Shown piece after piece: positions 33,233 through 41,805 of a stretch of 64,000 nucleotides of DNA. The position numbers and the translations under genes are program-made. Position 1 is the first letter of the stretch. Each line of letters begins with the position of its first letter. The notes under the pieces were generated by a model. That model worked only from the letters and a program-made list of their open reading frames with translations. It searched no databases and was not told where the DNA came from. Source of the DNA: Pseudonocardia sp. ICBG1293 (GTDB lineage: Bacteria > Actinomycetota > Actinomycetes > Mycobacteriales > Pseudonocardiaceae); NCBI RefSeq assembly GCF_020131355.1, contig NZ_JAHLEL010000053.1, positions 124,001 to 188,000 of the forward strand, given 5' to 3'.

Positions 33233-34594
33233 CGCACCCTCGGCCCGGCCGCCCGGACCGCGCTGGAACACATGGCCGTGCAGGCCGCCGTCGCGCTGGA
33301 GCAGACCCGGCGCGGGGAGGAGATCCGCCGCCTGCGCAGCACCCGCGACGACGGCTCCGACCCCGGCGCGCGGCTGCGCCTGGAGCACCTGCTGCACCTC
33401 GACGAGCGGCTGATGGGGGCGATGGCCGGCTCCACCGCCGAGGCCGCCGGGGTGTTCGCCGTGCTCGCCGAGTCGGTCGGGCACCCGCTCTCGCTGCACG
33501 ACCCGTCCGGCGCGCTGCGCACCGGACGGCGGCTGCTCACCCCCGAGGAGCTGGCGGGGTGGCGGCTCCGCTCGGCGGTCCGCACCTCCCAGCAGGCGGG
33601 TGGGGTGGCGATCGCGCACCTGCCCGGCGGCGGCACCTACGCGCTGCTCGCGATCACCACCGCGGGCGAGCACCTGGCGACGCTGGTCATGGAGGGCGCC
33701 GACGACGACGCCGTCGCCCGGCTCGCGCACGCCTCGGCATTCATGACGGTCGCGCTGCTGGTCGAGCGCGCACTGGCCCAGGCCGACGAGGCCGCCCAGA
33801 CCACCCTGGTCGAGGAGCTCGTCGACAGCCGGGTCCCGCCGCGGCCGACGCTGGGCAGCCGGCTCGCGCAGTACGGCGTCTCCCCCGACGCCCCGGCGAC
33901 CGTGCTGGTCGTCGACGTGGACCCGGCCGGTGCGGTCACCGCGGCGCGGGCGGTGCGGGGACTCGACGGGGCGGGCCGCTGGCTGGTGTCGGTGCACGAC
34001 GGGCACGTGTGCGTGATCGCCGCCGGGCCGACCGGACCCGGCTGCGCGGGACCCGCTGCGGCCCCCCTCGTCGCCGACGGCCTCGCCGCGGCCGGGACAC
34101 CGGCACTCGTCGGGACCGCGCACAGCCCGTCGGGCGGACCGTCGGACCTGCGCCGCGCCCACACCGAGGCCGCCGAGATCGCCGCCGCCGCACGGGCGCT
34201 CGGCCGCACCACCGGGCACGCCGACTTCGCCTCGCTCGGCGCGGTCGGCGCGGTGATCCGGGACCGGACCGGCACCACGTCGCGGGAGATCGTCGGGCGG
34301 CACCTCGGCCCGGTCCTCGACTACGACCGGCGCCGGCGCACCCGGCTGGCCGAGACGCTGTGGCACTGGTTCGCCGCGGGCGAGCTGCTCGCCCCGGCCG
34401 CCGACGCGCTGTCGGTGCACCCGAACACCGTGCGCCAGCGCCTGGAACGGGTCGACGACCTGCTCGGGCCGGACTGGCGCACCCCCGAGGGCCGCTTCCA
34501 CCTGCACCTGGCGCTGCGTCTGCACCGCGTCACCGGACCGGACCGCGGCGCCGACCCGGCGGCGGACCCCGGTGCCGTGGTGGCGGGCCGGTAG
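33233..34594 (+). pseudogene. GAF/PucR-type regulator, 3' part
   Basis: About 453 codons that continue the regulator begun at 29842: RTLGPAARTALEHMAVQAAV completes the GAF domain. A central CdaR/GGDEF-like region follows (VEELVDSRVPPRPTLGSRLA to AEIAAAARALGR). The C-terminal PucR HTH_30 reads LSVHPNTVRQRLERVDDLL (about 60 residues from the end). Joining the halves with a run of six Cs at the insertion point restores one frame of about 604 codons. An internal ATG at 33272 could still allow a protein without the sensor domain to be made if transcription enters from the IS110 copies. Confidence 0.87.
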
Positions 34595-34605
34595 CGTCTC
34601 CCGGC

Positions 34606-35223
34606 GTGCGCCTGGTCCTCGCCTCCGCCTCGCCCGCCCGCCTGTCGGTCCTGCGCGCCGCGGGGGCCGACCCCGCGGTGGAGGTCTCCGACGTCGACGA
34701 GGACGCCCTGCTCGCCGCGCACCCCGACGCCGACCCCGCGGCCGCGGTGACGCTGCTGGCCGCGGCCAAGGCCGCCGCCGTCGCCGCCCGGCTGACCGGC
34801 GACTGCCTGGTCGTGGGGTGCGACTCGATGCTGCTCGTCGACGGCGAGCTGGTCGGCAAGCCGCACGACCCGGAGCCGGCGCGGCGTCGCTGGAAGGCCA
34901 TGGCCGGGCGCACCGGGGAGCTGCTGACCGGGCACGCCGTGCTGCGGCTGGCCGACGGCGCGGTGGTGCAGGAGGCCGAGGGACACGCCGGGACCGGGGT
35001 GCGCTTCGCCGAGCCGACCGACGCCGAGCTGGACGCCTACCTCGCCACCGGCGAGCCGCTGCGGGTCGCGGGTGCGTTCACTCTCGACGGTCTGGGCGGC
35101 TGGTTCGTCGAGGGCATCGACGGCGACCCGTCCAACGTGATCGGGATCAGCCTGCCGCTGCTGCGCCGCCTGCTGGGTGGCGTGGGGGTGTCGGTGGTGG
35201 ATCTGTGGACGCCACGACGCTGA
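34606..35223 (+). CDS. maf: Maf family nucleotide pyrophosphatase
   Basis: A 205-aa house-cleaning NTP pyrophosphatase. The substrate loop LASASPARLSVLRAAG is at the N-terminus, and the catalytic Asp is in VVGCDSMLLVDGELVGKPHD (about 75-90). The KAMAGRTGELLTGHAVLR and AFTLDGLGGWFVEGIDGDPS blocks are typical of the family. The GTG start at 34606 lies 11 bases after the regulator fragment. Followed by sseA and a SufE gene as in Rv3282-Rv3284. Confidence 0.92.
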   Translation: MRLVLASASPARLSVLRAAGADPAVEVSDVDEDALLAAHPDADPAAAVTLLAAAKAAAVAARLTGDCLVVGCDSMLLVDGELVGKPHDPEPARRRWKAMAGRTGELLTGHAVLRLADGAVVQEAEGHAGTGVRFAEPTDAELDAYLATGEPLRVAGAFTLDGLGGWFVEGIDGDPSNVIGISLPLLRRLLGGVGVSVVDLWTPRR

Positions 35224-35263
35224 CCGCCGTGTAGGTGTCGGGGCGCGCGGTTACCCTGCGGCC

Positions 35264-36154
35264 ATGACTGTCGGACACGACCCCGACCCGAAGCTCGCCG
35301 AGTACGCGCACCCCGAGCGCCTGGTCACCACGGCCTGGCTGGCCGAGCACCTCACCGACCCCGGCCTCGTCGTCGTGGAGTCCGACGAGGACGTGCTGCT
35401 CTACGAGACCGGGCACATCCCCGGCGCGGTGAAGGTCGACTGGCACACCGAGCTGAACGACCCCGTCACCCGTGACTACGTCGACGGCACCCGCTTCGCC
35501 GAGATCATGTCCGAGCGCGCCATCGGCCGGGACACCACGATCGTCGTCTACGGCGACCGGAACAACTGGTGGGCCGCCTACGCGCTGTGGGTGTTCTCCC
35601 TGTTCGGCCACCCCGACGTGCGCCTGCTCGACGGCGGCCGCGGCAAGTGGGTCGCCGAGGGCCGCGAGATGGTCACCGACGCGCCCGCCCCGCAGCGGGC
35701 CGACTACCCGGTCGTGGAGCGCGACGACTCGGGCATCCGCGCGTTCAAGGACGACGTGCTCGCCCACCTGGGCAAGCCGCTGGTCGACGTGCGGTCCCCG
35801 CAGGAGTACACCGGCGAGAAGCTGCACATGCCGGACTACCCGCAGGAGGGCGCGGTCCGCGGTGGGCACATCCCGGGCGCCGCGAGCGGCCCGTGGGCCC
35901 GCGCCGCCGCCGAGGACGGCTCGTTCCGGAGCCGGGCCGAGCTGTCCGCGATCTACGAGCAGGAGCAGGGGCTGTCGGCCACCGACGACGTCGTCGCCTA
36001 CTGCCGGATCGGCGAGCGCTCCAGCCACACCTGGTTCGTGCTGACCCACCGGCTGGGCTTCGGCTCGGTCCGCAACTACGACGGCAGCTGGACCGAGTGG
36101 GGCAACGCCGTGCGCGTGCCGATCGTGCAGGGCGAGGAGCGCGGGTCGGCGTGA
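35264..36154 (+). CDS. sseA: thiosulfate/3-mercaptopyruvate sulfurtransferase (SseA-like)
   Basis: A 296-aa enzyme of two rhodanese domains (about 20-145 and 165-290). The catalytic Cys247 is in VAYCRIGERSSHTW, while the first domain has no cysteine at the same place, as usual. CRIGER-type loops occur in actinobacterial SseA/CysA proteins. The ATG start lies 40 bases after maf. The stop overlaps the next gene in GTGA, which suggests sulfur transfer to the SufE-like protein. Confidence 0.92.
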   Translation: MTVGHDPDPKLAEYAHPERLVTTAWLAEHLTDPGLVVVESDEDVLLYETGHIPGAVKVDWHTELNDPVTRDYVDGTRFAEIMSERAIGRDTTIVVYGDRNNWWAAYALWVFSLFGHPDVRLLDGGRGKWVAEGREMVTDAPAPQRADYPVVERDDSGIRAFKDDVLAHLGKPLVDVRSPQEYTGEKLHMPDYPQEGAVRGGHIPGAASGPWARAAAEDGSFRSRAELSAIYEQEQGLSATDDVVAYCRIGERSSHTWFVLTHRLGFGSVRNYDGSWTEWGNAVRVPIVQGEERGSA

Positions 36155-36591
36155 GCGAGGACCTTCCTCCCGACCTCGCCGAGCTGGTCGACGACTTCGC
36201 CGCGGTCGGTCCGAAGGACCGCCTCCAACTGCTGCTGGAGCTGTCCCAGGAGCTGCCCGACCTGCCGGAGCGCTACGCCGACACCGCGGACACGATGGAG
36301 CAGGTCCACGAGTGCCAGTCGCCGCTGTTCCTCGCCGTCGAGGTGGAGGACGGCGGCGAGCGGCCGGTGCACTTGTTCTTCTCCGCCCCGAAGGAGGCGC
36401 CGACCACCCGCGGGTTCGCCTCGATCATGGTGACCGGGCTCGACGGGCAGCCCGCCGCGACGGTGCTGGCGGTGCCGGACGACTTCTACACCGACCTCGG
36501 CCTGGCCGAGGCCGTCAGCCCGCTGCGGCTGCGCGGCATCGCGGCGATGCTGGCGCGGATCAAGAACCAGGTGCGGGCCGCGACCGCCTGA
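36151..36591 (+). CDS. SufE family sulfur-acceptor protein
   Basis: A 146-aa SufE-like protein. Cys55 in VHECQSPLFLAVEVE is the sulfur acceptor, and GPKDRLQLLLELSQELPDLP precedes it as in other SufE proteins. It can take sulfur from SseA or a cysteine desulfurase. It is translationally coupled to sseA (GTGA). A strong hairpin follows the stop by 20 bases. Confidence 0.9.
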   Translation: MSEDLPPDLAELVDDFAAVGPKDRLQLLLELSQELPDLPERYADTADTMEQVHECQSPLFLAVEVEDGGERPVHLFFSAPKEAPTTRGFASIMVTGLDGQPAATVLAVPDDFYTDLGLAEAVSPLRLRGIAAMLARIKNQVRAATA

Positions 36592-36610
36592 GCCCGCACA
36601 CCCACTCCCG

Positions 36611-36647
36611 CGACAGCCGGGGTCACCGACGGTGACCCCGGCTGTCG
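36611..36647 (+). terminator. perfect hairpin after the maf-sseA-SufE operon
   Basis: A 17-bp perfect stem (36611-36627 with 36631-36647) with a 3-base loop GAC. It begins 20 bases after the SufE stop. The following bases (TCGTCCGCGCTCC) give no true U-tract. It separates the operon from the DUF692 cassette. Confidence 0.75.
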
Positions 36648-36757
36648 TCGTCCGCGCTCCTTCCTCAAGTCCACCTCAAATCGGTGACACGGCCGGGGTG
36701 AGCGGGCGCACACTGCTTCGAACGACGAAGTGTCGCTCACCGCAGGGGGTGGTGGAG

Positions 36758-37693
36758 ATGGGCACGAACCTCACCGGGGACACCTGGGGCATCCCGGGTC
36801 AGACCTTCCTGGTCCTCTACCTCGTCGCACTGGTCCTGGTCTGCGGGATCGTGCTGCGCCGGCGCCGGACGATCGCGCGGGGTGACCCGCGCGGGGCGCG
36901 CACCCTCGACAGCAGGCCCGAGGACGTCGCCTACCTCAACGGCGGCCCCGAGCTGGCCGTGTACGCGGCCCTGTCGGCCATGCACGTCGACGGCAGCCTG
37001 GTCACCTCCGGCCGCACGACCGGCCAGGTACGGGCGGGGCGGATCCCCGGGCACGGCGCGTCCGCGCTGCAGCGGGCGATCCACCGCTGTGCGCAGCGCC
37101 TGACCCCCGGCCGGATGCTGGTCACCCACGAGCCGGTCCGCACCGAGCTGGCCCGCGTCGCCCAGCGGCTGGAGACCGCGGGGCTGCTGCTGTCCCCCGC
37201 CGACCGGGCCCGCTACCGGGCGACCGCCTGGCCGCCCGCGCTGCTCGCCCTCGCCGGGGCGGTCCGGGTCGCGGCCGGGCTGGGCGGGGGCCGGCCGGTC
37301 GGCGTCCTGGTCCTGCTCGTCGCCGCCACCGCCGGGGTCACCACGGTGCTCGCGGTGCGGGTGCCCGCACGGACCCGGGCCGGGGACGCGGCGCTCGCCG
37401 TCGTCCGGTCCCGTCACGACGCGCTGTCACCGTCGATGCGCCCGGACTGGACGGCCGCCGGGCCGGCCGCGGCCGCGCTATCGGTCGGGGCCTTCGGGGT
37501 CGGCGCGATGCTCGCGGCCGAGCCGGCCTTCGCCGAGGAGCTCGCCGCGCACAAGCTCGCCACCCTCGGCGGGGCGCCCACCGCGACCGGGGCCGGCTCC
37601 TCCGACGGCGGCGTCGGCGGCTGGTCCGGCGGCGACGGCGGCGGGAGCAGCGGCGGTGGGGGCTGCGGCGGGGGCGGCGGCTGCGGCGGCTGA
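36758..37693 (+). CDS. TIGR04222-domain membrane protein with Gly/Cys-rich tail
   Basis: A 311-aa protein of the TIGR04222 group. One helix lies at about 14-33 (FLVLYLVALVLVCGIVLRRR). The conserved domain follows (LDSRPEDVAYLNGGPELAVY to about 150), then two more hydrophobic parts around 165-205. Last comes a tail from about 270 made almost wholly of Gly and Ser, ending GGGGCGGGGGCGG with two cysteines. Such a tail on a protein encoded beside a DUF692 enzyme looks like a modification site (RiPP-like core). The start is ATG 36758 with GGTGGAG before it. The next gene (DUF692) is on the same strand about 90 bases later. Confidence 0.8.
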   Translation: MGTNLTGDTWGIPGQTFLVLYLVALVLVCGIVLRRRRTIARGDPRGARTLDSRPEDVAYLNGGPELAVYAALSAMHVDGSLVTSGRTTGQVRAGRIPGHGASALQRAIHRCAQRLTPGRMLVTHEPVRTELARVAQRLETAGLLLSPADRARYRATAWPPALLALAGAVRVAAGLGGGRPVGVLVLLVAATAGVTTVLAVRVPARTRAGDAALAVVRSRHDALSPSMRPDWTAAGPAAAALSVGAFGVGAMLAAEPAFAEELAAHKLATLGGAPTATGAGSSDGGVGGWSGGDGGGSSGGGGCGGGGGCGG

Positions 37694-37786
37694 ACCCGCA
37701 CGAGGGGGGACCAGATCCGCCGTCCCCGCAGCTGCACCATGGGGGGTGTGAAGCTGCGGGGACGGTGCGCACGGGGAGGTGGCGAG

Positions 37787-38623
37787 GTGGACGGCGTCCC
37801 GGGCGGGACCGGGGTCGGGTGGCGCAGCGGTATCGCCGCGGTCCTCGACGACATCGACGGTCTCGGCTTCCACGAGGTCGTGGCCGAGTCGCTGCGCCCG
37901 GACGCGGTGCCGGCGTCACTGCTGCGCAGGCCGGTGGTCGTGCACGGGGTGCGGCTCTCGCCCGGCTCGCCGGGACCCCTCGACCCGCGGCGGGTCGCCC
38001 ACCTCGCGGCGTGCGCCGCGGCGACGGGTGCGGCGCTGGTCAGCGAGCACATCGCCTTCACCCGTGCCGGCGGGGTCGACGCCGGGCACCTGCTGCCCCT
38101 GCCGCGGACCCGTGCGGCGCTCGACGTGCTCGCCGCGCACGTCGTGGCGACGCGCGCGGAGCTGGGCGTGCCGCTGGCGATGGAACCGATCGCGGCGCTG
38201 TTCGACTGGCCCGACGACGAGTTCGGCGAGGCCGAGTTCCTGCACCGGCTGCACGACCGGACCGGAGCGCCGCTGCTGCTCGACGTCGCGAACGTCCACG
38301 TGAACGCCCGCAACCGGGGACGCGACCCGCGGGCGGACGTGGACGCGCTGCTCGCCGGGCTGCCGCCCGGGGCGGTGGCCTACTGCCACGTCGCCGGGCA
38401 CGCCACCGACGCGGCGGGGCTGCTGCACGACACCCACACCGACCCCGTCCCGGACGCGGTGCTGGCACTGCTGACCCACACCGTGGCGCAGCTGCCGATG
38501 CCGCCCCCGGTGATGCTCGAGCGCGACGGCCGCTACCCGCCTGCGGCCCGGCTGCGGGCGGAGCTGGACGCCGTCGCGGCCGCCGCCGGGCACCCGGCCC
38601 CCTGCGGGGCGGGCGCGGCGTGA
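37787..38623 (+). CDS. DUF692 family enzyme (multinuclear non-haem iron oxygenase, MNIO)
   Basis: A 278-aa TIM-barrel protein of the DUF692/MbnB/TglH family, which uses two or three iron ions to modify cysteines or other residues of ribosomal peptides. Likely iron ligands are in LVSEHIAFTRAGG, PLAMEPIAALF, LLLDVANVHVNARN, YCHVAGH, HDTHTDPVPD and VMLERDG. The usual Glu-Asn of the second motif is Glu-Pro here. I prefer GTG 37787; an earlier GTG at 37739 adds 16 basic residues. The stop overlaps the next gene in GTGA. A TIGR04222 protein with a Gly/Cys tail is encoded just upstream, and is the probable substrate. Confidence 0.85.
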   Translation: MDGVPGGTGVGWRSGIAAVLDDIDGLGFHEVVAESLRPDAVPASLLRRPVVVHGVRLSPGSPGPLDPRRVAHLAACAAATGAALVSEHIAFTRAGGVDAGHLLPLPRTRAALDVLAAHVVATRAELGVPLAMEPIAALFDWPDDEFGEAEFLHRLHDRTGAPLLLDVANVHVNARNRGRDPRADVDALLAGLPPGAVAYCHVAGHATDAAGLLHDTHTDPVPDAVLALLTHTVAQLPMPPPVMLERDGRYPPAARLRAELDAVAAAAGHPAPCGAGAA

Positions 38624-39105
38624 GCGACCCCGCAGGACAGCGGCCCGGGCCGGTGCCACCGGACGGTGGGGACGGGAGCGGGCTCGCGCGCCGGCAGGCC
38701 GAGCTGGTCGCCGCGCTCGTCGCGGGCGGGGCGGACCCGCCGGGGTTCGACGCGGGGCGCCTGGCGGCGGCCCGGGCGGCGCTGCGACGCAAGCGGGCCG
38801 GTCTGGTCGCCGCGCAGTGGCCGCTGCTCGCCGCGGACGCCGGGGCGGACTGGCAGGCCCGCTTCGACGCCCGCTTCGACGGCGTCGCCCCCTACGGCGC
38901 CCAGCGGGAGGGCTGGGACCTGGCCCGGGAGCTCGCGGCCGCCGGAGGGCTCGGGCCCGGCGCACGGCGCGAGCTGGCCGCACGTGAGGCGGCGCTGCAC
39001 TACGACGGAGCGACCGCACCGCGGCCCCGCAACCGGGTCGCACGGTGGTGGCGCCGGTCACGACTGGAACGATCACGACCGGGGTCGCGGGGCACGGACG
39101 GGTGA
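38620..39105 (+). CDS. small DUF692-partner protein (SCO6045-like)
   Basis: A 161-aa soluble protein starting at GTG in GTGA overlap with the DUF692 gene. The middle (about 35-140) is helical with RLAAARAALRRKRAGLVAAQ and DWQARFDARFDGVAPYGAQR, and the end is very basic (ARWWRRSRLERSR). It resembles the C-terminal domain named after SCO6045 of Streptomyces coelicolor, found with DUF692 and TIGR04222 genes. Many MNIO enzymes need a partner that presents the peptide (MbnC, TglI), so this protein may be the substrate-binding partner. The family name is recalled with moderate certainty. Confidence 0.7.
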   Translation: MSDPAGQRPGPVPPDGGDGSGLARRQAELVAALVAGGADPPGFDAGRLAAARAALRRKRAGLVAAQWPLLAADAGADWQARFDARFDGVAPYGAQREGWDLARELAAAGGLGPGARRELAAREAALHYDGATAPRPRNRVARWWRRSRLERSRPGSRGTDG

Positions 39106-39220
39106 GGGCGTTGCCATCACCACATTCCCCACCGGTAATTTCCCGGTCCGCGGCTCCTACACTCCCCGGTAACCCTGCGCCGGAGCATCGGGCCGGCGCC
39201 GTGACCGGAGGAGTTCGACC
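39106..39220 (+). promoter_or_regulatory. probable promoter region of accA3
   Basis: A 115-base gap with locally lower GC. A TACACT hexamer at 39158-39163 could be a -10 box; no good -35 is present at 17-18 bases. A GGAGGAG ribosome-binding site at about 39207-39213 is well placed for the GTG at 39221. Confidence 0.35.
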
Positions 39221-40996
39221 GTGCCCGCACTGCGCAAAGTGCTCGTCGCCAACCGGGGAGAGATCGCCGTCCGCGTGATCCGAGCAGCGAAGGACGCGGG
39301 CCTGGAGAGCGTCGCCGTCTACGCCGACCCGGATCGGGACGCCATGTTCGTCCGGCTCGCCGACGAGGCCTTCGCGCTGGGTGGCTCCACCGCCGCGGAG
39401 TCCTACCTCGACATCGAGAAGATCATCGGAGCCGCGAAGCAGGCCGGCGCGGACGCGATCCACCCCGGCTACGGGTTCCTGTCGGAGAACGCCGACTTCG
39501 CCCAGGCCGTCATCGACGCCGACATCACCTGGATCGGCCCGTCACCGCAGTCGATCCGCGACCTCGGCGACAAGGTCACCGCGCGGCACATCGCGCTCAA
39601 GGCCGGCGCCCCGCTGGTCCCCGGCACCAAGGACCCGGTGCAGAACGCCGACGAGGTCATCGCCTTCGCCGACGAGCACGGTCTGCCGGTCGCGATCAAG
39701 GCCGCCTTCGGTGGCGGTGGCCGCGGGATGAAGGTCGCCCGCGAGCGGTCCGAGATCGCCGAGCTGTACGAGTCCGCGGTCCGCGAGGCCACCGCCGCGT
39801 TCGGCCGGGGCGAGTGCTTCGTCGAGCGCTACCTGGACAAGCCGCGTCACGTCGAGACCCAGGTGCTGGCCGACCAGCACGGCAACGTGGTGGTCGTCGG
39901 CACCCGTGACTGCTCGCTGCAGCGCCGGTTCCAGAAGCTCGTCGAGGAGGCGCCCGCGCCGTTCCTGTCCGAGGAGCAGAAGCAGACCCTGTACGACGCG
40001 TCGAAGGCGATCTGCACGGAGGCCGGCTACTACGGCGCCGGCACCGTCGAGTTCCTGATCGGCCAGGACGGCATGATCACCTTCCTCGAGGTGAACACCC
40101 GCCTGCAGGTCGAGCACCCGGTCTCGGAGGAGACCACCGGGATCGACCTGGTCCGGCAGATGTTCCGGATCGCCGAGGGCCAGGAGCTGGACTTCGACGG
40201 CGACCCGGAGCCGCGCGGGCACGCCATCGAGTTCCGCATCAACGGCGAGGACGCCGGGCGCAACTTCCTCCCGGCGCCGGGCACCGTCGAGCGGATCTGG
40301 TACCCGGCCGGTCCGGGCGTGCGGATGGACGCGGGCGTCGAGGACGGCTCGGTCATCGGCGGCCAGTTCGACTCGCTGCTGGCGAAGCTGATCGTGTGGG
40401 GCGCCGACCGTCAGCAGGCGCTGGAGCGCTCGCGCCGGGCACTCGCGGAGTTCACCGTCGAGGGCATGGCGACCGTGCTGGACTTCCACCGGCTCGTCGT
40501 CGCCGACCCGGCGTATGCGGCGGACACCCTGGAGGACTTCACCGTCCACACCCGCTGGATCGAGACCGAGTGGGACAACACCGTCGCCCCGTTCGAGGGC
40601 GGCGCGGGTGCCGACGAGGAGTCCGGCGAGCGACAGACCGTGGTGGTCGAGGTCGGCGGGCGACGCCTGGAGGTCTCCCTGCCCGGTGACCTCGCCCTGG
40701 GCGGCGGCAACGGCGGCGGCGCGGCCAAGGCGGCGCCGCGCAAGCGCGGCGGCAAGGGCGGTGGCGGGGCGAAGGCCTCCGGCGACGCCGTCACCGCTCC
40801 CATGCAGGGCACGATCATCAAGGTCGCGGTCTCCGAGGGCGACACCGTCGAGGTGGGTGACCTGATCGTCGTCCTGGAGGCGATGAAGATGGAGAACCCG
40901 GTCACCGCGACCAAGGCGGGCACCGTGACCGGGCTGGACGCCGAGCAGGGCTCCTCGGTCACCCAGGGCACCGTGATCTGCGAGATCAAGGACTGA
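39221..40996 (+). CDS. accA3: acyl-CoA carboxylase alpha subunit (biotin carboxylase plus carrier)
   Basis: A 591-aa protein: biotin carboxylase domain (1-450), a linker containing a Gly/Lys/Ala-rich segment (about 490-515) and a biotinyl carrier domain (about 520-591). ATP-grasp glycine loop: KAAFGGGGRGMKVARE. Catalytic region: FLEVNTRLQVEHPVSEETTG. The biotin site is Lys556 in EAMKMENPVTA. It supplies carboxybiotin for the AccD5-AccE carboxylase encoded at 22262-24159, and BirA (21269-22117) attaches the biotin. The GTG at 39221 has a strong Shine-Dalgarno. Confidence 0.96.
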   Translation: MPALRKVLVANRGEIAVRVIRAAKDAGLESVAVYADPDRDAMFVRLADEAFALGGSTAAESYLDIEKIIGAAKQAGADAIHPGYGFLSENADFAQAVIDADITWIGPSPQSIRDLGDKVTARHIALKAGAPLVPGTKDPVQNADEVIAFADEHGLPVAIKAAFGGGGRGMKVARERSEIAELYESAVREATAAFGRGECFVERYLDKPRHVETQVLADQHGNVVVVGTRDCSLQRRFQKLVEEAPAPFLSEEQKQTLYDASKAICTEAGYYGAGTVEFLIGQDGMITFLEVNTRLQVEHPVSEETTGIDLVRQMFRIAEGQELDFDGDPEPRGHAIEFRINGEDAGRNFLPAPGTVERIWYPAGPGVRMDAGVEDGSVIGGQFDSLLAKLIVWGADRQQALERSRRALAEFTVEGMATVLDFHRLVVADPAYAADTLEDFTVHTRWIETEWDNTVAPFEGGAGADEESGERQTVVVEVGGRRLEVSLPGDLALGGGNGGGAAKAAPRKRGGKGGGGAKASGDAVTAPMQGTIIKVAVSEGDTVEVGDLIVVLEAMKMENPVTATKAGTVTGLDAEQGSSVTQGTVICEIKD

Positions 40997-41001
40997 GCGC
41001 G

Positions 41002-41577
41002 CTGGACCCCGTCGAGATCAACGCCGGGGCCTGGTACCTGCGCGGACCACGCCACGACGGCCGGGTGGACGACCGCCCGGCCGTCGCGGCGTCCTGCCGG
41101 GACCCGGAGATCCGGCGCTGGCGCAACCGGCCCGACCCGGCGGCCCCGGACTTCGACGCGCAGGTGGGCGCACACGTCGCGGACCGGATCGACGGCTGGG
41201 CCCGCGGCACCCGCTGTGCCTGGGCCGTCGCCGAGCCGACGACCGGCGAGATGCACGGTGAGGTCACCCTGGAGCACCTCGACCTCGCCCACGGCACCGC
41301 CGAGCTGCGCTGCTGGACGCTGCCCGGCGCCCGCGGGCGCGGCCTGGCCCGCACCGCGGCGGGGGCGGTCGTCCGCTTCGCGTTCGGCGGGCTCGGGCTG
41401 CACCGCGTGACCTGGTGCCACGCCGAGCCGAACCGGGCCTCCGCCGCCGTCGCCGCGGCACTCGGTTTCGCGCCGGAGGGCCGGCTGCGGGAGGCGTGGA
41501 CGGTCGACGGCGAGCGGGTCGACGTCGTCGTGCTGGGTCGGTTGGCGAGCGACGGCGCAGGGCGTCCCGACCGTTGA
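41002..41577 (+). CDS. GNAT-family N-acetyltransferase
   Basis: An acetyl-CoA-dependent transferase of about 191 aa with the GNAT pattern: CAWAVAEPTTGEMHGEVTLE strands, then the acetyl-CoA loop GARGRGLARTAAGAVVRFAF and LHRVTWCHAEPNRASAAVAA. Substrate unknown; RimJ-type N-acylation is plausible. The start is uncertain. An ATG, GTG or TTG is lacking before 41065, but homologous-looking codons (DPVEINAGAWYLRGPRHDG) run upstream to a CTG at 41002 that has AAGGA nine bases before it. I therefore propose a CTG start; the conservative start is GTG 41065. It follows accA3 directly. Confidence 0.75.
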   Translation: MDPVEINAGAWYLRGPRHDGRVDDRPAVAASCRDPEIRRWRNRPDPAAPDFDAQVGAHVADRIDGWARGTRCAWAVAEPTTGEMHGEVTLEHLDLAHGTAELRCWTLPGARGRGLARTAAGAVVRFAFGGLGLHRVTWCHAEPNRASAAVAAALGFAPEGRLREAWTVDGERVDVVVLGRLASDGAGRPDR

Positions 41578-41805
41578 CCGGCGCGCCCGGCCGCTCTAGC
41601 GTCTCCGGCGTGTCGCGCACGCCGTCCGGCGCCCGCGGCCTGCACCGAGCAGCACCCACGACAACTCCACAGCCGACCCGTGTGCCCGATCCACGGGGCC
41701 CGGAACTACCGCCACGCGGAGTACCGCGCCGCGGATCCGCTCACCACGCAGGCCCTGCCGCGCCGTGAGCCGTCCCAGTACGACCGAGACGTCACAGGAT
41801 CCGTC

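Larger units (their letters stand above)
31763..33233 (+). mobile_element. IS110-family element, copy B
   Basis: A second copy directly after copy A, in the same orientation, ending in a run of seven Cs (33227-33233) before the regulator gene resumes. The A/B junction (right end, eight Cs, left end) has the arrangement expected in a circular IS110 intermediate. Sequence is identical to copy C apart from the C-run length. Confidence 0.9.
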
